A stretch of 5,496 bases of DNA from assembly GCA_028819835.1 (NCBI GenBank), contig JAPPKR010000136.1:1-5496 (forward strand). The letters are read 5' to 3'. The notes beneath the pieces are model-generated. The model ran no database searches and was not told where the DNA came from. It saw only the letters and a list, made by a program, of their open reading frames with translations. The stretch's first letter is position 1. Every line of letters starts with the position of its first letter. This DNA is from a bacterium. Lineage in GTDB: Bacteria; Actinomycetota; Acidimicrobiia; UBA5794; ZC4RG35. This document shows, piece after piece, positions 1 through 5,496 of this stretch. Position numbers and translations under genes: made by a program.

Positions 1-896
1 CCGGCCGCCTCAGCCGCCACCAGTTTCTGGCGGATCCCCCCGATTGCCCCGACCGATCCGTCCATGCTTATGGTCCCCGTTCCCGCCACAATTCTCCCGT
101 CTGTCAATTCTCCCTGCTCGAGTAGATCAATTATCGCCAGCGTATAGATCATCCCCGCCGACGGCCCGCCGTAGTTCGCTGAGTCGATCTCGATCGGATA
201 GACGGTGGATGCCGTGATCCCCACCATGGCTCGTTCAGGCGTATCTGGGTTCTCATGCAGCGCAAAGCTGAGGACTGTGGGCTCTGCGTCCCGGATGACG
301 GTTACCTGCACCTGATCTCCGGGCCGGCGGTCCTCCAGTATGCGGCGGATGTCCTCCACGGTCCGAACCGGCTGCGCCTCCATCTCCACGACCAGGTCGC
401 CATCGACGAGCGCATCGGAGGCCGGCGCCTCGTGGAAGACCCCCACCACCTCCACCCCTTCAGCAAGGGTCTCCTCCAGGCCGAGTTCGGAGAGGGCCAC
501 CGCGATGGCTATGTCCTTGGACCTGTCCATGGCGCGAAGATTCCGTTGGCGGGCCTCCTGGTCGGTCTCCCCCCCGGGACGGAGCAACTCCCTCTCGATC
601 AAGTCGATCCTCTGGTCGAAGAGGGCTATGGCCGCCTCGTAGAGATTGACCGGCTGGAGGCTGACGGTAAGGAGGATCAATTCTCCCTCCGGCTGGAAGA
701 CGGCCAGGTCCTCCTCGACGATCACCGCGTCAACCGCGTCATCGGTAGGGCCGGCCGACGCGGCGAAGTAGGGGAGGTTGATCAGCCATGCCAGGGGGGT
801 CAGCAGCGCTAGGACGACCGCGGTCCACCAGAAGGATCGCCGCCGTGCACGGGCGGTAGGGGGCACATATTGGTGGGTGGCAGCCAATGTTTCCAT
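1..896 (-). CDS. Membrane-anchored PDZ/Lon-like serine protease (YlbL type), partial at 3' end
   Basis: Translation of the reverse strand stays open from the left edge to an ATG at 896, giving 298 complete codons; the C-terminus lies outside the window. Residues 1-20 are basic at their end (RARRR), followed by one hydrophobic segment at about 22-40, which predicts a cytoplasmic N-terminus and an extracytoplasmic body. Residues about 135-215 resemble a PDZ domain (GVFHEAPASDAL, then VDGDLVVEM). The Lon-type proteolytic domain follows, with the catalytic Ser246 in GGPSAG and Lys291 in GGIRQK after the family motif GTGTISMDGSVGAIGG. The Ser-Lys spacing of 45 residues is close to that of Lon (43). 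There is no AAA+ module. Known relatives include B. subtilis YlbL and streptococcal SepM, which cleave peptides or membrane proteins outside the cell; the substrate here is unknown. Start choice: an AAAAAGG tract lies 12 bases before the ATG and 9 bases before an adjacent in-frame TTG (897-899), so the TTG is an alternative. The family call is firm and the start is less so. Confidence 0.93.
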   Translation of the reverse strand, partial: METLAATHQYVPPTARARRRSFWWTAVVLALLTPLAWLINLPYFAASAGPTDDAVDAVIVEEDLAVFQPEGELILLTVSLQPVNLYEAAIALFDQRIDLIERELLRPGGETDQEARQRNLRAMDRSKDIAIAVALSELGLEETLAEGVEVVGVFHEAPASDALVDGDLVVEMEAQPVRTVEDIRRILEDRRPGDQVQVTVIRDAEPTVLSFALHENPDTPERAMVGITASTVYPIEIDSANYGGPSAGMIYTLAIIDLLEQGELTDGRIVAGTGTISMDGSVGAIGGIRQKLVAAEAA

Positions 897-1036
897 CAAG
901 CGTAGATGCCTTTTTCTCCATAGGGAGAGTGCATTCCTCCACCTGAGGAGGGGCCGTCGGTCCGGTAACCTGGATGGGGCAACCGCGGTCAAACCAGCAA
1001 CCTCAGAGAACGAACCGGCGACCCAAAGGAGCGGCC
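897..1036. promoter_or_regulatory. Divergent intergenic region between the Lon-like protease and bioY
   Basis: These 140 bases separate two divergent starts and must hold both promoters. I see no convincing -35/-10 pair in either direction. The one clear symmetric element is TCTCC-ATAG-GGAGA at 915-928, a 5-base dyad 19 bases before the protease ATG. I could not recognise a BirA-type biotin operator or any other known biotin-regulator box upstream of bioY. Confidence 0.45.
1025..1031 (+). promoter_or_regulatory. Ribosome binding site that fixes the bioY start
   Basis: AAAGGAG sits 5 bases before the ATG at 1037. This good Shine-Dalgarno match argues for 1037 over the in-frame upstream ATG at 974, which would add 21 polar, non-conserved residues. 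Confidence 0.75.
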
Positions 1037-1642
1037 ATGGCGTTTTTCACCCCCCATCACGAAGTTCTGGCGGCTCGGGTTCTCCGGCCGGCGCGAGCCG
1101 TTCCCACAGCAGCAGTCTGGGTTGCGCAGGTGGTGGGATTCGCCCTGTTGACCGCTCTGTTCGCCCAGATCCGCATCACGCTTCCATTCACGCCGGTGCC
1201 CATTACCGGGCAGACCTTCGCGGTACTGCTGTCCGGGGCTGCCCTGGGCATGTGGGCCGGGGGCGCCAGCCAATTCCTTTACATAGTGCTGGGCATCTTT
1301 TTCCCGTTTTACGCGGGCGGAACATCGGGAACCGAGGTGCTGTTCGGCGCCACCGGCGGATACCTCTTCGGGTTCGTGATCGCGGCCGCGCTGGTGGGAA
1401 AGCTAGCCGAACGTCATCACGACCGTCGTGTGATCTCGGCGGTCACCGCCTTTTTGACCGGAAGTCTGATCATCTATGTGTTCGGCGTGATCGGGCTGAT
1501 GGCAGCCTCGGCGACCCAATTCGATTTGGTCACCGCCTTGGAGAAAGGCGTGGTGCCCTTCATCGTGGGAGACGTGATCAAGGCATACGCCGCCGGCCTG
1601 CTGCTTCCCGCCGCTTGGAGCCTCACCAACCGAGACACTTAG
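1037..1642 (+). CDS. bioY: BioY biotin ECF transporter substrate-binding subunit
   Basis: This 201-residue membrane protein is of normal BioY length. About six hydrophobic segments are visible, including residues about 25-45 and a final one ending near the C-terminal PAAW. BioY hallmarks are present in order: PFTPVPITGQTFAVLLSGAALG-type motif at about 50-71 (residues PVPIT-Q are the most typical), a Gly-rich FYAGGTSG stretch, GATGGYLFGF, and GDVIKAYAAGLLLP near the end. BioY is the S component of energy-coupling factor transporters: it sits in the cytoplasmic membrane, binds biotin with high affinity, and normally pairs with the EcfT (BioN) and EcfA (BioM) subunits. Neither partner gene is adjacent in this window, so this BioY probably shares a general ECF module encoded elsewhere or works alone; that is inference. 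The start is supported by AAAGGAG five bases upstream. It is divergent from the protease gene, and the next gene follows after a 188-base gap, so cotranscription with that gene is uncertain. Confidence 0.93.
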   Translation: MAFFTPHHEVLAARVLRPARAVPTAAVWVAQVVGFALLTALFAQIRITLPFTPVPITGQTFAVLLSGAALGMWAGGASQFLYIVLGIFFPFYAGGTSGTEVLFGATGGYLFGFVIAAALVGKLAERHHDRRVISAVTAFLTGSLIIYVFGVIGLMAASATQFDLVTALEKGVVPFIVGDVIKAYAAGLLLPAAWSLTNRDT

Positions 1643-1702
1643 ACCCGGGAGTCTGCAGCAAAGAAGGGTAGGCCACCCACGCCTGGCTGAAGATCGCTGA
1701 CC

Positions 1703-1759
1703 CGGGACTCCGGCTCGCAGTCCCGAAACCACCTCGCGTGGCACCCAGACCTCCTCTGG
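1703..1759 (+). other. Three consecutive short stem-loops between bioY and the ThDP enzyme gene
   Basis: Three inverted repeats follow each other with 3-base gaps. The first is CGGGACT/AGTCCCG (1703-1709 with 1719-1725, 9-base loop, perfect). The second is CCAC/GTGG (1729-1732 with 1738-1741, 5-base loop). The third is CCAGA/TCTGG (1745-1749 with 1755-1759, 5-base loop). None is followed by a T run, so they are not classical intrinsic terminators. The first could end bioY transcription or, with the others, form part of a structured leader for the downstream gene. Short stems are common in GC-rich DNA, so this is a weak call. Confidence 0.35.
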
Positions 1760-1769
1760 TCGTCCGTCA

Positions 1770-1781
1770 TATCATTTGATA
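1770..1781. promoter_or_regulatory. Candidate operator: dyad TATCA-TT-TGATA
   Basis: A perfect 5-base dyad with a 2-base spacer lies in an AT-rich patch (TATCATTTGATA) within an otherwise GC-rich gap, 49 bases before the ThDP gene start. A symmetric AT-rich site at this distance fits a dimeric repressor site overlapping a promoter. No specific regulator family is recognised. Confidence 0.4.
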
Positions 1782-1803
1782 CGGGAAGACTCCAAGCGAA
1801 GGG

Positions 1804-1814
1804 TTTGGACCAAA
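1804..1814. promoter_or_regulatory. Candidate second dyad TTTGG-A-CCAAA near the ThDP gene start
   Basis: A perfect 5-base inverted repeat with a single central A ends 16 bases before the ATG at 1831. With the dyad at 1770-1781 it makes a second symmetric site in the same short upstream region. It could be an operator half of the same control region or chance. Confidence 0.3.
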
Positions 1815-1830
1815 TGCGAATACGTGCGGC

Positions 1831-3522
1831 ATGTTAAGGATGAGCGGAGGCCAAGCCCTCGTGAGGTCCCTTGTCCGGGAGGGTGTGGAAGTGGTGTTCG
1901 GGGTGCCCGGCATACAGTTGTACGGGATAGTTTCAGCCCTGCGTGATGAACCCGCTCTTCGGATGATCACCACCCGGCACGAGCAGGCCACCACATACAT
2001 GGCCGATGGCTACGCCCGGGCAACAGGGAAACCCGGCGTGGCGCTGGTGGTCCCAGGAACAGGCCTCTACAACGCTGCCGCCGGGATCGCTACCGCTTAT
2101 GCCCGCTGCTCACCCGTGTTGGTGATCGCCGGTCAGATCCCCCGAGATCAGATCGGCAAGAATCGCGGGGCTGTTCACGAGATCGCGGATCAACCCTCGG
2201 TGGTGCGCCCTGTCACCAAGTGGCAAACGACAGTACTCACCGTCAGCGAGATACCGGATGCGGTCAACGAGGCCTTCCGGCAGATGCGCACCGGGTGCCC
2301 CCGTCCCGTGCTTATCGAGATCCCGCCCGATGTGGGCGTGGAACGAGAGGAAATCACCCTCCTAGCACCCGTTCCCGTGTCGCCGTTGGCGCCCAGCCGG
2401 GAACGACTTCGGGAAGCGGCTTCCGCGATAGCGCAATCCAGTCTTCCCTTGATCTATGCGGGAGGGGGCGTGGCGCGATCCAATGCAGAAGCGGAACTCG
2501 TGAGGTTGGCCGAAGCGACCAATATCCCGGTCATCACATCCGGCGGTGGGAAGGGAACGATACCGGACAGTCATCCTCTGTCCTACGGTTCATGCGTCAG
2601 CCCGAGGGGGGAGCGACACGAGATGAACCAACTCTACGAGGTGATGCAAGCGGCCGACGTCGTGATCGGGATCGGCACGCGTTTCTCGCTGGGGAACCCA
2701 GCCGGGGAGTCATCCGTTCTCATCAACATCAATGTCGACGAGAGAGAACTGATGAGCGTCCAGTCCAACACCATCCCTTTACACGGCGACGCACGGGCAA
2801 CCATCGAAGCGCTCCTTCCCCTCCTTCGCCAGGTCGGGGCGGGCGACAGGCCTTCACCTGCTGAAGCGGTCATCGCCGCGCGCCGGTTGATTGCCTATTA
2901 CGACATCCAGGACCAGGAACCACAGTACCCCATTCTGAAGGTGCTGCAGGACAGCATCCCTGATGACGCTTTCGTTGTTTGGGACGTGTCACAGTTTGGC
3001 TTTTACGCCCGGACCCACTTCCAGGTGAATCATCCCAAGACCTACATCGATTCGGGATACTCGTTCAATCTGGGATACTCGTTCCCGACCGCACTGGGTG
3101 TCAAGGTGGCGCAACCTGATCGTCCCGTGTTGTGCATTGTCGGCGATGGCGGGTTTCTGTTCAACGCGTCTGAGCTGTCCACCGCAATCAGGTACGGGAT
3201 AAACGTGACAACCATCATCTTCAGGAACGACTCATACGGCAATGTGGCCCGCGACCTCGACGAGCTGTTCGGCGGAACTTACGAAACCGATCTGCACAAT
3301 CCGGACTTTGTCGACTTCGCGCGATCGTTCGGCGCAGTCGGCATGAGGGCCGACCGACCCGAAGATCTGAGCCGGCTGATACCGCGCGCGCTGGAACACC
3401 CGAATCCGGTCATCATTGACGTCCCGGTACGGAACATGCCGCTCCCCAGGCCCAGGGCGCTCCAACACATACCCTCCCTGTCCTGGGCGGTCCCCGAAAG
3501 AGATCAAACTCCCGCGCCCTGA
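1831..3522 (+). CDS. Thiamine-diphosphate-dependent enzyme, acetolactate synthase-like superfamily
   Basis: This 563-residue protein has the full three-domain layout of ThDP enzymes related to acetolactate synthase and benzoylformate decarboxylase. The N-terminal PYR domain (about 4-170) carries the activating glutamate Glu51 in RHEQ, followed by MADGYARATGKPG. The central domain spans about 190-325. The C-terminal PP domain (about 365-545) holds the metal/diphosphate motif GDGG (Gly438-Asp439-Gly440) with Asn466-Asp467 closing it 28 residues on. The segment GAVHEIADQ (113-121), followed by TKW, differs from typical acetolactate synthase and is what I associate with a broad group annotated only as ThDP-binding protein. 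Such enzymes make or break C-C bonds next to a carbonyl of 2-oxo acids in the cytoplasm; the substrate here is unknown. No IlvN-type regulatory subunit or other ilv gene is visible, which argues against biosynthetic acetolactate synthase. The ATG at 1840 is an alternative start; neither has a clear Shine-Dalgarno sequence, so a leaderless transcript is possible. Family confidence is high, specific function low. Confidence 0.9.
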   Translation: MLRMSGGQALVRSLVREGVEVVFGVPGIQLYGIVSALRDEPALRMITTRHEQATTYMADGYARATGKPGVALVVPGTGLYNAAAGIATAYARCSPVLVIAGQIPRDQIGKNRGAVHEIADQPSVVRPVTKWQTTVLTVSEIPDAVNEAFRQMRTGCPRPVLIEIPPDVGVEREEITLLAPVPVSPLAPSRERLREAASAIAQSSLPLIYAGGGVARSNAEAELVRLAEATNIPVITSGGGKGTIPDSHPLSYGSCVSPRGERHEMNQLYEVMQAADVVIGIGTRFSLGNPAGESSVLININVDERELMSVQSNTIPLHGDARATIEALLPLLRQVGAGDRPSPAEAVIAARRLIAYYDIQDQEPQYPILKVLQDSIPDDAFVVWDVSQFGFYARTHFQVNHPKTYIDSGYSFNLGYSFPTALGVKVAQPDRPVLCIVGDGGFLFNASELSTAIRYGINVTTIIFRNDSYGNVARDLDELFGGTYETDLHNPDFVDFARSFGAVGMRADRPEDLSRLIPRALEHPNPVIIDVPVRNMPLPRPRALQHIPSLSWAVPERDQTPAP

Positions 3523-3535
3523 GCGGCCAGATGTC

Positions 3536-3551
3536 TGGGATCCCGATCCCA
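3536..3551. terminator. Hairpin between convergent genes, possible bidirectional terminator
   Basis: TGGGAT-CCCG-ATCCCA is a perfect 6-base stem with a 4-base loop in the 43-base gap between the stop codons of the ThDP enzyme gene and the small leftward gene. Position between convergent ends favours a terminator role in both directions. No T run follows on either strand, so it is weak as an intrinsic terminator. Confidence 0.4.
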
Positions 3552-3565
3552 TTCCCACACAGTCG

Positions 3566-3922
3566 TCAGATACGGCTCTCGATGAGGGCAATCAACGCTT
3601 CGGCGTCGCCGTTCCAGCGGTCAAGTTCACCGGCGTCAACCAATACCCGCCAGGCATCGTCTGCTCCCGCCAGAACGGCGGGCAGGGTACCCGCGGCTTC
3701 CCTTTGGGCTTGTGACGCCCGATCGCGGTGGATCAATTGAAGGTCGAAGGGTGCGACCGAGCAGGCTCTCTTCCAATCTCTGCGACCTAGGGGATTCCAA
3801 CCGTGAGTGATGTCGCACAGGGCGCAGTGTTCACCTCCCGATATCAGTCCCAGGGCATAACGCAACTCCCCCCTCCAGCCCCCGTCGGCGTTGTAGATGC
3901 CCACTATCTGCTCATCCTTCAT
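3566..3922 (-). CDS. Small conserved protein with HCALCDITHG motif, function unknown
   Basis: This 118-residue soluble protein has no signal peptide or membrane segment. It begins KDEQIVGIYNADGGWRGEL and carries a striking core, H32-C-A-L-C-D-I-T-H40-G, that includes a CxxC pair (Cys33, Cys36). A second histidine stretch, LIHRD (about 63-67), follows. The pattern IYNADGG, then HCALCDITHG, then HRD matches what I remember of a widespread uncharacterised bacterial family, but I cannot name a domain accession. The clustered His, Cys and Asp residues suggest metal binding or a thiol active site; this is inference only. It lies 40 bases after the livG-like stop on the same strand, so it is probably the last gene of that operon, though a link to transport is not shown. 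The ATG at 3922 is chosen over an ATG at 3991, which lies inside livG; AGAGGGG precedes 3922 at good spacing. It converges on the ThDP enzyme gene. Confidence 0.82.
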   Translation of the reverse strand: MKDEQIVGIYNADGGWRGELRYALGLISGGEHCALCDITHGWNPLGRRDWKRACSVAPFDLQLIHRDRASQAQREAAGTLPAVLAGADDAWRVLVDAGELDRWNGDAEALIALIESRI

Positions 3923-3942
3923 GCCGGAGCCCCTCTCCGGCA
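3922..3942 (-). promoter_or_regulatory. Hairpin with the ribosome binding site in its loop, abutting the small gene's start codon
   Basis: Read on the reverse strand, GCCGGAG-AGGGG-CTCCGGC is a perfect 7-base GC-rich stem (3941-3935 with 3929-3923). An extra T-A pair would involve the A of the ATG. The purine-rich AGGGG that would pair with 16S rRNA fills the 5-base loop. The structure lies in the 40-base gap after the livG-like gene and could limit or tune translation of the small protein, or act on transcript processing in the operon. Confidence 0.5.
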
Positions 3943-3962
3943 CGTGGAGGGATGACCCGCCC

Positions 3963-4772
3963 TCAACCGAACTCCTGCATGGAGGCGTCACCGGTTGTGC
4001 CGAGATAGGCTCTGATCACGTCCGCGTTGGTCTGGACCTCCTCGGGCAAGCCCTCCGCGATCTTTCGACCGAAGTCGAGCACCATGACGCGGTCGGCAAT
4101 GTCCATCACCAGGCTCATGTCATGTTCCACCAGGATCGTGGTGATACCCAACTCGTCCTGGATGTCGAGGATGAACCGGGCCATGTCCTCGGTCTCCTCC
4201 AGATTCATACCCGCCACCGGCTCGTCCAGCAGCAGGAGTTCGGGATCCATGGCCAGCGCCCGACCCAACTCCACCCGCTTCTGGATCCCGTACGGGAGCA
4301 GCCCCACCGGGTGTTTTCGCCAGCGCTCGATCTCCAGGAAGTGAATTATCTCCTCCACCTTGTAACGGTTCTCCAGTTCCTCCTGCTTGGCCCTACCCCA
4401 CCACAGCATCCCGGCCAGCCAGCCGTGGTTCATCCGGATGTGACGACCGGAGAGGATGTTGTCCATCACGGTCATGTGAGCGAAGAGCGCGATGTTCTGA
4501 AAGGTGCGAGCGATGCCCCGCTCGGCGGTCTGGTTGGGTTTCAGACCCATGAGGGAGTCCCCCTTCCACAAAATGGATCCCTCCTGAGGTCGATACACCT
4601 GGTTGATGCAGTTGAAGATCGAGGTCTTCCCCGCGCCGTTGGGACCGATGATCGAAAACAATTCCCCCTGGGTCACATAGAAGGACACACCCTCCAAGGC
4701 CACCAGTCCCCTGAAAGAAAGGCTTATCTCCCGGACCTCCAAGAGGGCGGAAGGGCCGGCGTCGGCACTCAT
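3963..4772 (-). CDS. livG: ABC transporter ATP-binding protein, LivG type (branched-chain amino acid family)
   Basis: This 269-residue cytoplasmic ATPase has every ABC motif. Numbering from the ATG at 4772, these are Walker A GPNGAGKT (43-50), Q-loop Gln92 in ARTFQNIALF, signature LPYGIQ (159-164), Walker B LLLLDEP with Asp183 and Glu184, and switch His217 in VEHD. The LPYG-type signature and the roughly 45-residue insertion between Q-loop and signature are normal for LivG. Together with the next gene upstream it would form the ATPase pair of a HAAT-family importer, whose LivH/LivM-like permeases and binding protein are not in the window. FQNIALFAHMTVMDN, IQKRVELGRALAMDPE and PVAGMN resemble the subgroup I associate with acyl-CoA ligase gene clusters, so the substrate may not be a branched-chain amino acid. 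The 4772 start is preferred because it makes an ATGA overlap with the livF-like stop, a sign of translational coupling; an ATG at 4781 is in frame three codons earlier. Confidence 0.92.
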   Translation of the reverse strand: MSADAGPSALLEVREISLSFRGLVALEGVSFYVTQGELFSIIGPNGAGKTSIFNCINQVYRPQEGSILWKGDSLMGLKPNQTAERGIARTFQNIALFAHMTVMDNILSGRHIRMNHGWLAGMLWWGRAKQEELENRYKVEEIIHFLEIERWRKHPVGLLPYGIQKRVELGRALAMDPELLLLDEPVAGMNLEETEDMARFILDIQDELGITTILVEHDMSLVMDIADRVMVLDFGRKIAEGLPEEVQTNADVIRAYLGTTGDASMQEFG

Positions 4773-5496
4773 GACAGCCATCGCTTGCGACGCTTGTAGT
4801 GCTTGACCTCACGGAACGATTTGCGCTCGCCGGCGCGGAGTCCCAGGTAGAACTCCTGGACGTCCTCGTCCGCCAGGAGCTTTTGGGCAGCCCCCTCCAT
4901 CACCACCTTGCCGTTCTCCATCACGTAGCCATGATTGGCGATGGACAGGGCCATGCGGGCGTTCTGTTCGATCAGCAGCACAGCCGTACCCTGCCGGTTG
5001 ATCTCCACGATGACCTCGGCGATCAACTCCACCAACCGGGGCGCCAAGCCAAGAGACGGCTCGTCGAGAATCATCAGTCTGGGAGACTGCATCAGCGCCC
5101 GGGCGATGGCCAGCACCTGCTGCTCTCCTCCCGACATGTATCCCGCCACCTGGGAACGCCGTTCAGCGAGAGTGGGGAAGAGGGTCATCACCCGGTCATG
5201 GGCTCTCCGGGAGGCGTTTCGATCACGATTTATGTAAGAGCCGGCTGCCAGATTCTCATCCACCGTCATCTCCGCGAAGATCCGGCGGCCTTCCATAACC
5301 TGACTGATCCCCATCCTGACCCGCTCCGAGGGGAGTCTCCGGGTTATGTCCTTGCCCGCAAACCGGATCGATCCCTTGGTGACCTCCCCCTCATGGACAT
5401 CCAGCAATCCCGTTATCGCTCGGGCCGTCGTTGTCTTACCAGCTCCGTTGGCGCCCAGCAACGCCACGATCGACCCCTCCGGAGCTTCCAGGGAGA
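4769..5496 (-). CDS. livF: ABC transporter ATP-binding protein, LivF type, partial at 5' end
   Basis: The frame remains open to the right edge, reading SLEAPEGSIVALLGANGAGKT, so the gene starts outside the window and the GTG at 5467 is not its start. Motifs present are Walker A GANGAGKT (5432-5455), signature YMSGGEQQ, Walker B LMILDEP followed by SLGLAP, and IEQN where many ABC proteins have the switch histidine, as is usual for LivF. The protein would power import through a Liv-type permease together with the downstream LivG-like partner, with which it overlaps by 4 bases. About 241 residues are visible and roughly 15-25 N-terminal residues are missing. Past the normal LivF end (FYLGL) there is an extra tail of about 22 residues that is strongly basic (SFREVKHYKRRKRWLS). 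I remember similar tails on LivF homologues encoded next to AMP-dependent acyl-CoA ligases, which hints at an organic acid rather than an amino acid as substrate. That is inference. Confidence 0.92.
   Translation of the reverse strand, partial: SLEAPEGSIVALLGANGAGKTTTARAITGLLDVHEGEVTKGSIRFAGKDITRRLPSERVRMGISQVMEGRRIFAEMTVDENLAAGSYINRDRNASRRAHDRVMTLFPTLAERRSQVAGYMSGGEQQVLAIARALMQSPRLMILDEPSLGLAPRLVELIAEVIVEINRQGTAVLLIEQNARMALSIANHGYVMENGKVVMEGAAQKLLADEDVQEFYLGLRAGERKSFREVKHYKRRKRWLS

Noticed and set aside
255..812. 185-codon open frame on the + strand
   Set aside because: It lies antisense to the Lon-like protease, whose reverse-strand translation gives clear PDZ and catalytic motifs. The + product has no recognisable domain.
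739..942. 67-codon leftward frame starting at a GTG with GGAGG-like bases nearby
   Set aside because: It is out of frame with, and mostly inside, the Lon-like protease gene. Its product resembles nothing known.
1641..1654. Short inverted repeat AGAC/GTCT at the bioY stop codon as a terminator
   Set aside because: Only four base pairs with no T run; chance is a sufficient explanation.
778..1671. 297-codon open frame on the + strand across the intergenic region and bioY
   Set aside because: It overlaps bioY in another frame and gives an Arg/Gly-rich low-quality protein, a usual artefact of GC-rich DNA.
1643..1830. Possible thiamine riboswitch before the ThDP enzyme gene
   Set aside because: GGCTGAAGA at 1684-1692 superficially recalls the CUGAGA box, but the rest of the TPP-riboswitch core is absent and the enzyme uses thiamine rather than making it.
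2220..2864. 214-codon open frame inside the ThDP enzyme gene
   Set aside because: It is the +1/+2 frame of a confidently coding region and is Arg/Ser/Gly-rich without domains.
3897..4799. 300-codon open frame on the + strand opposite livG
   Set aside because: It is an antisense shadow of livG, rich in His, Gln and Leu with no family features. The reverse strand carries every ABC motif.

Overview
This is a GC-rich bacterial window, roughly 60% GC by eye, carrying six protein-coding genes packed with little spacing. The gene types suggest a high-GC Gram-positive-like lineage, possibly an uncultured actinobacterium. They are a YlbL-type membrane-anchored PDZ/Lon protease, a BioY biotin transporter and Liv-type ABC ATPases. 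Chloroflexota or another GC-rich phylum cannot be excluded. There is no rRNA, tRNA, insertion sequence, CRISPR array or phage gene, so this looks like ordinary chromosomal metabolic and transport territory.

Left part (1-1642): two divergent genes share a 140-base intergenic region. Leftward runs the 5' part of a membrane-anchored PDZ/Lon-like serine protease, cut by the window's left edge just after its catalytic Lys. Rightward runs bioY, the substrate-binding membrane subunit of a biotin ECF transporter. No ECF ATPase or EcfT subunit is visible beside it.

Middle part (1643-3522): a 188-base leader with several short inverted repeats precedes a complete thiamine-diphosphate-dependent enzyme of the acetolactate synthase superfamily. 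Its exact reaction cannot be named from sequence.

Right part (3523-5496): a leftward cluster transcribed in the order livF-like (5' end beyond the right edge), livG-like, then a small conserved CxxC protein of unknown function. livF and livG overlap by an ATGA. The two ATPases would energise a branched-chain amino acid-type (HAAT family) importer whose permease and binding-protein genes must lie outside the window. Details of their sequence, including the basic C-terminal tail on LivF, recall the subgroup that I remember being encoded beside AMP-dependent acyl-CoA ligases. The cluster converges on the ThDP enzyme with a 43-base gap holding a small hairpin.

No clear new system is evident. The items most worth a second look are the small HCALCDITHG protein at the end of the transporter operon, the hairpin that presents its ribosome binding site in the loop, and the unassigned ThDP enzyme with its dyad-rich leader.
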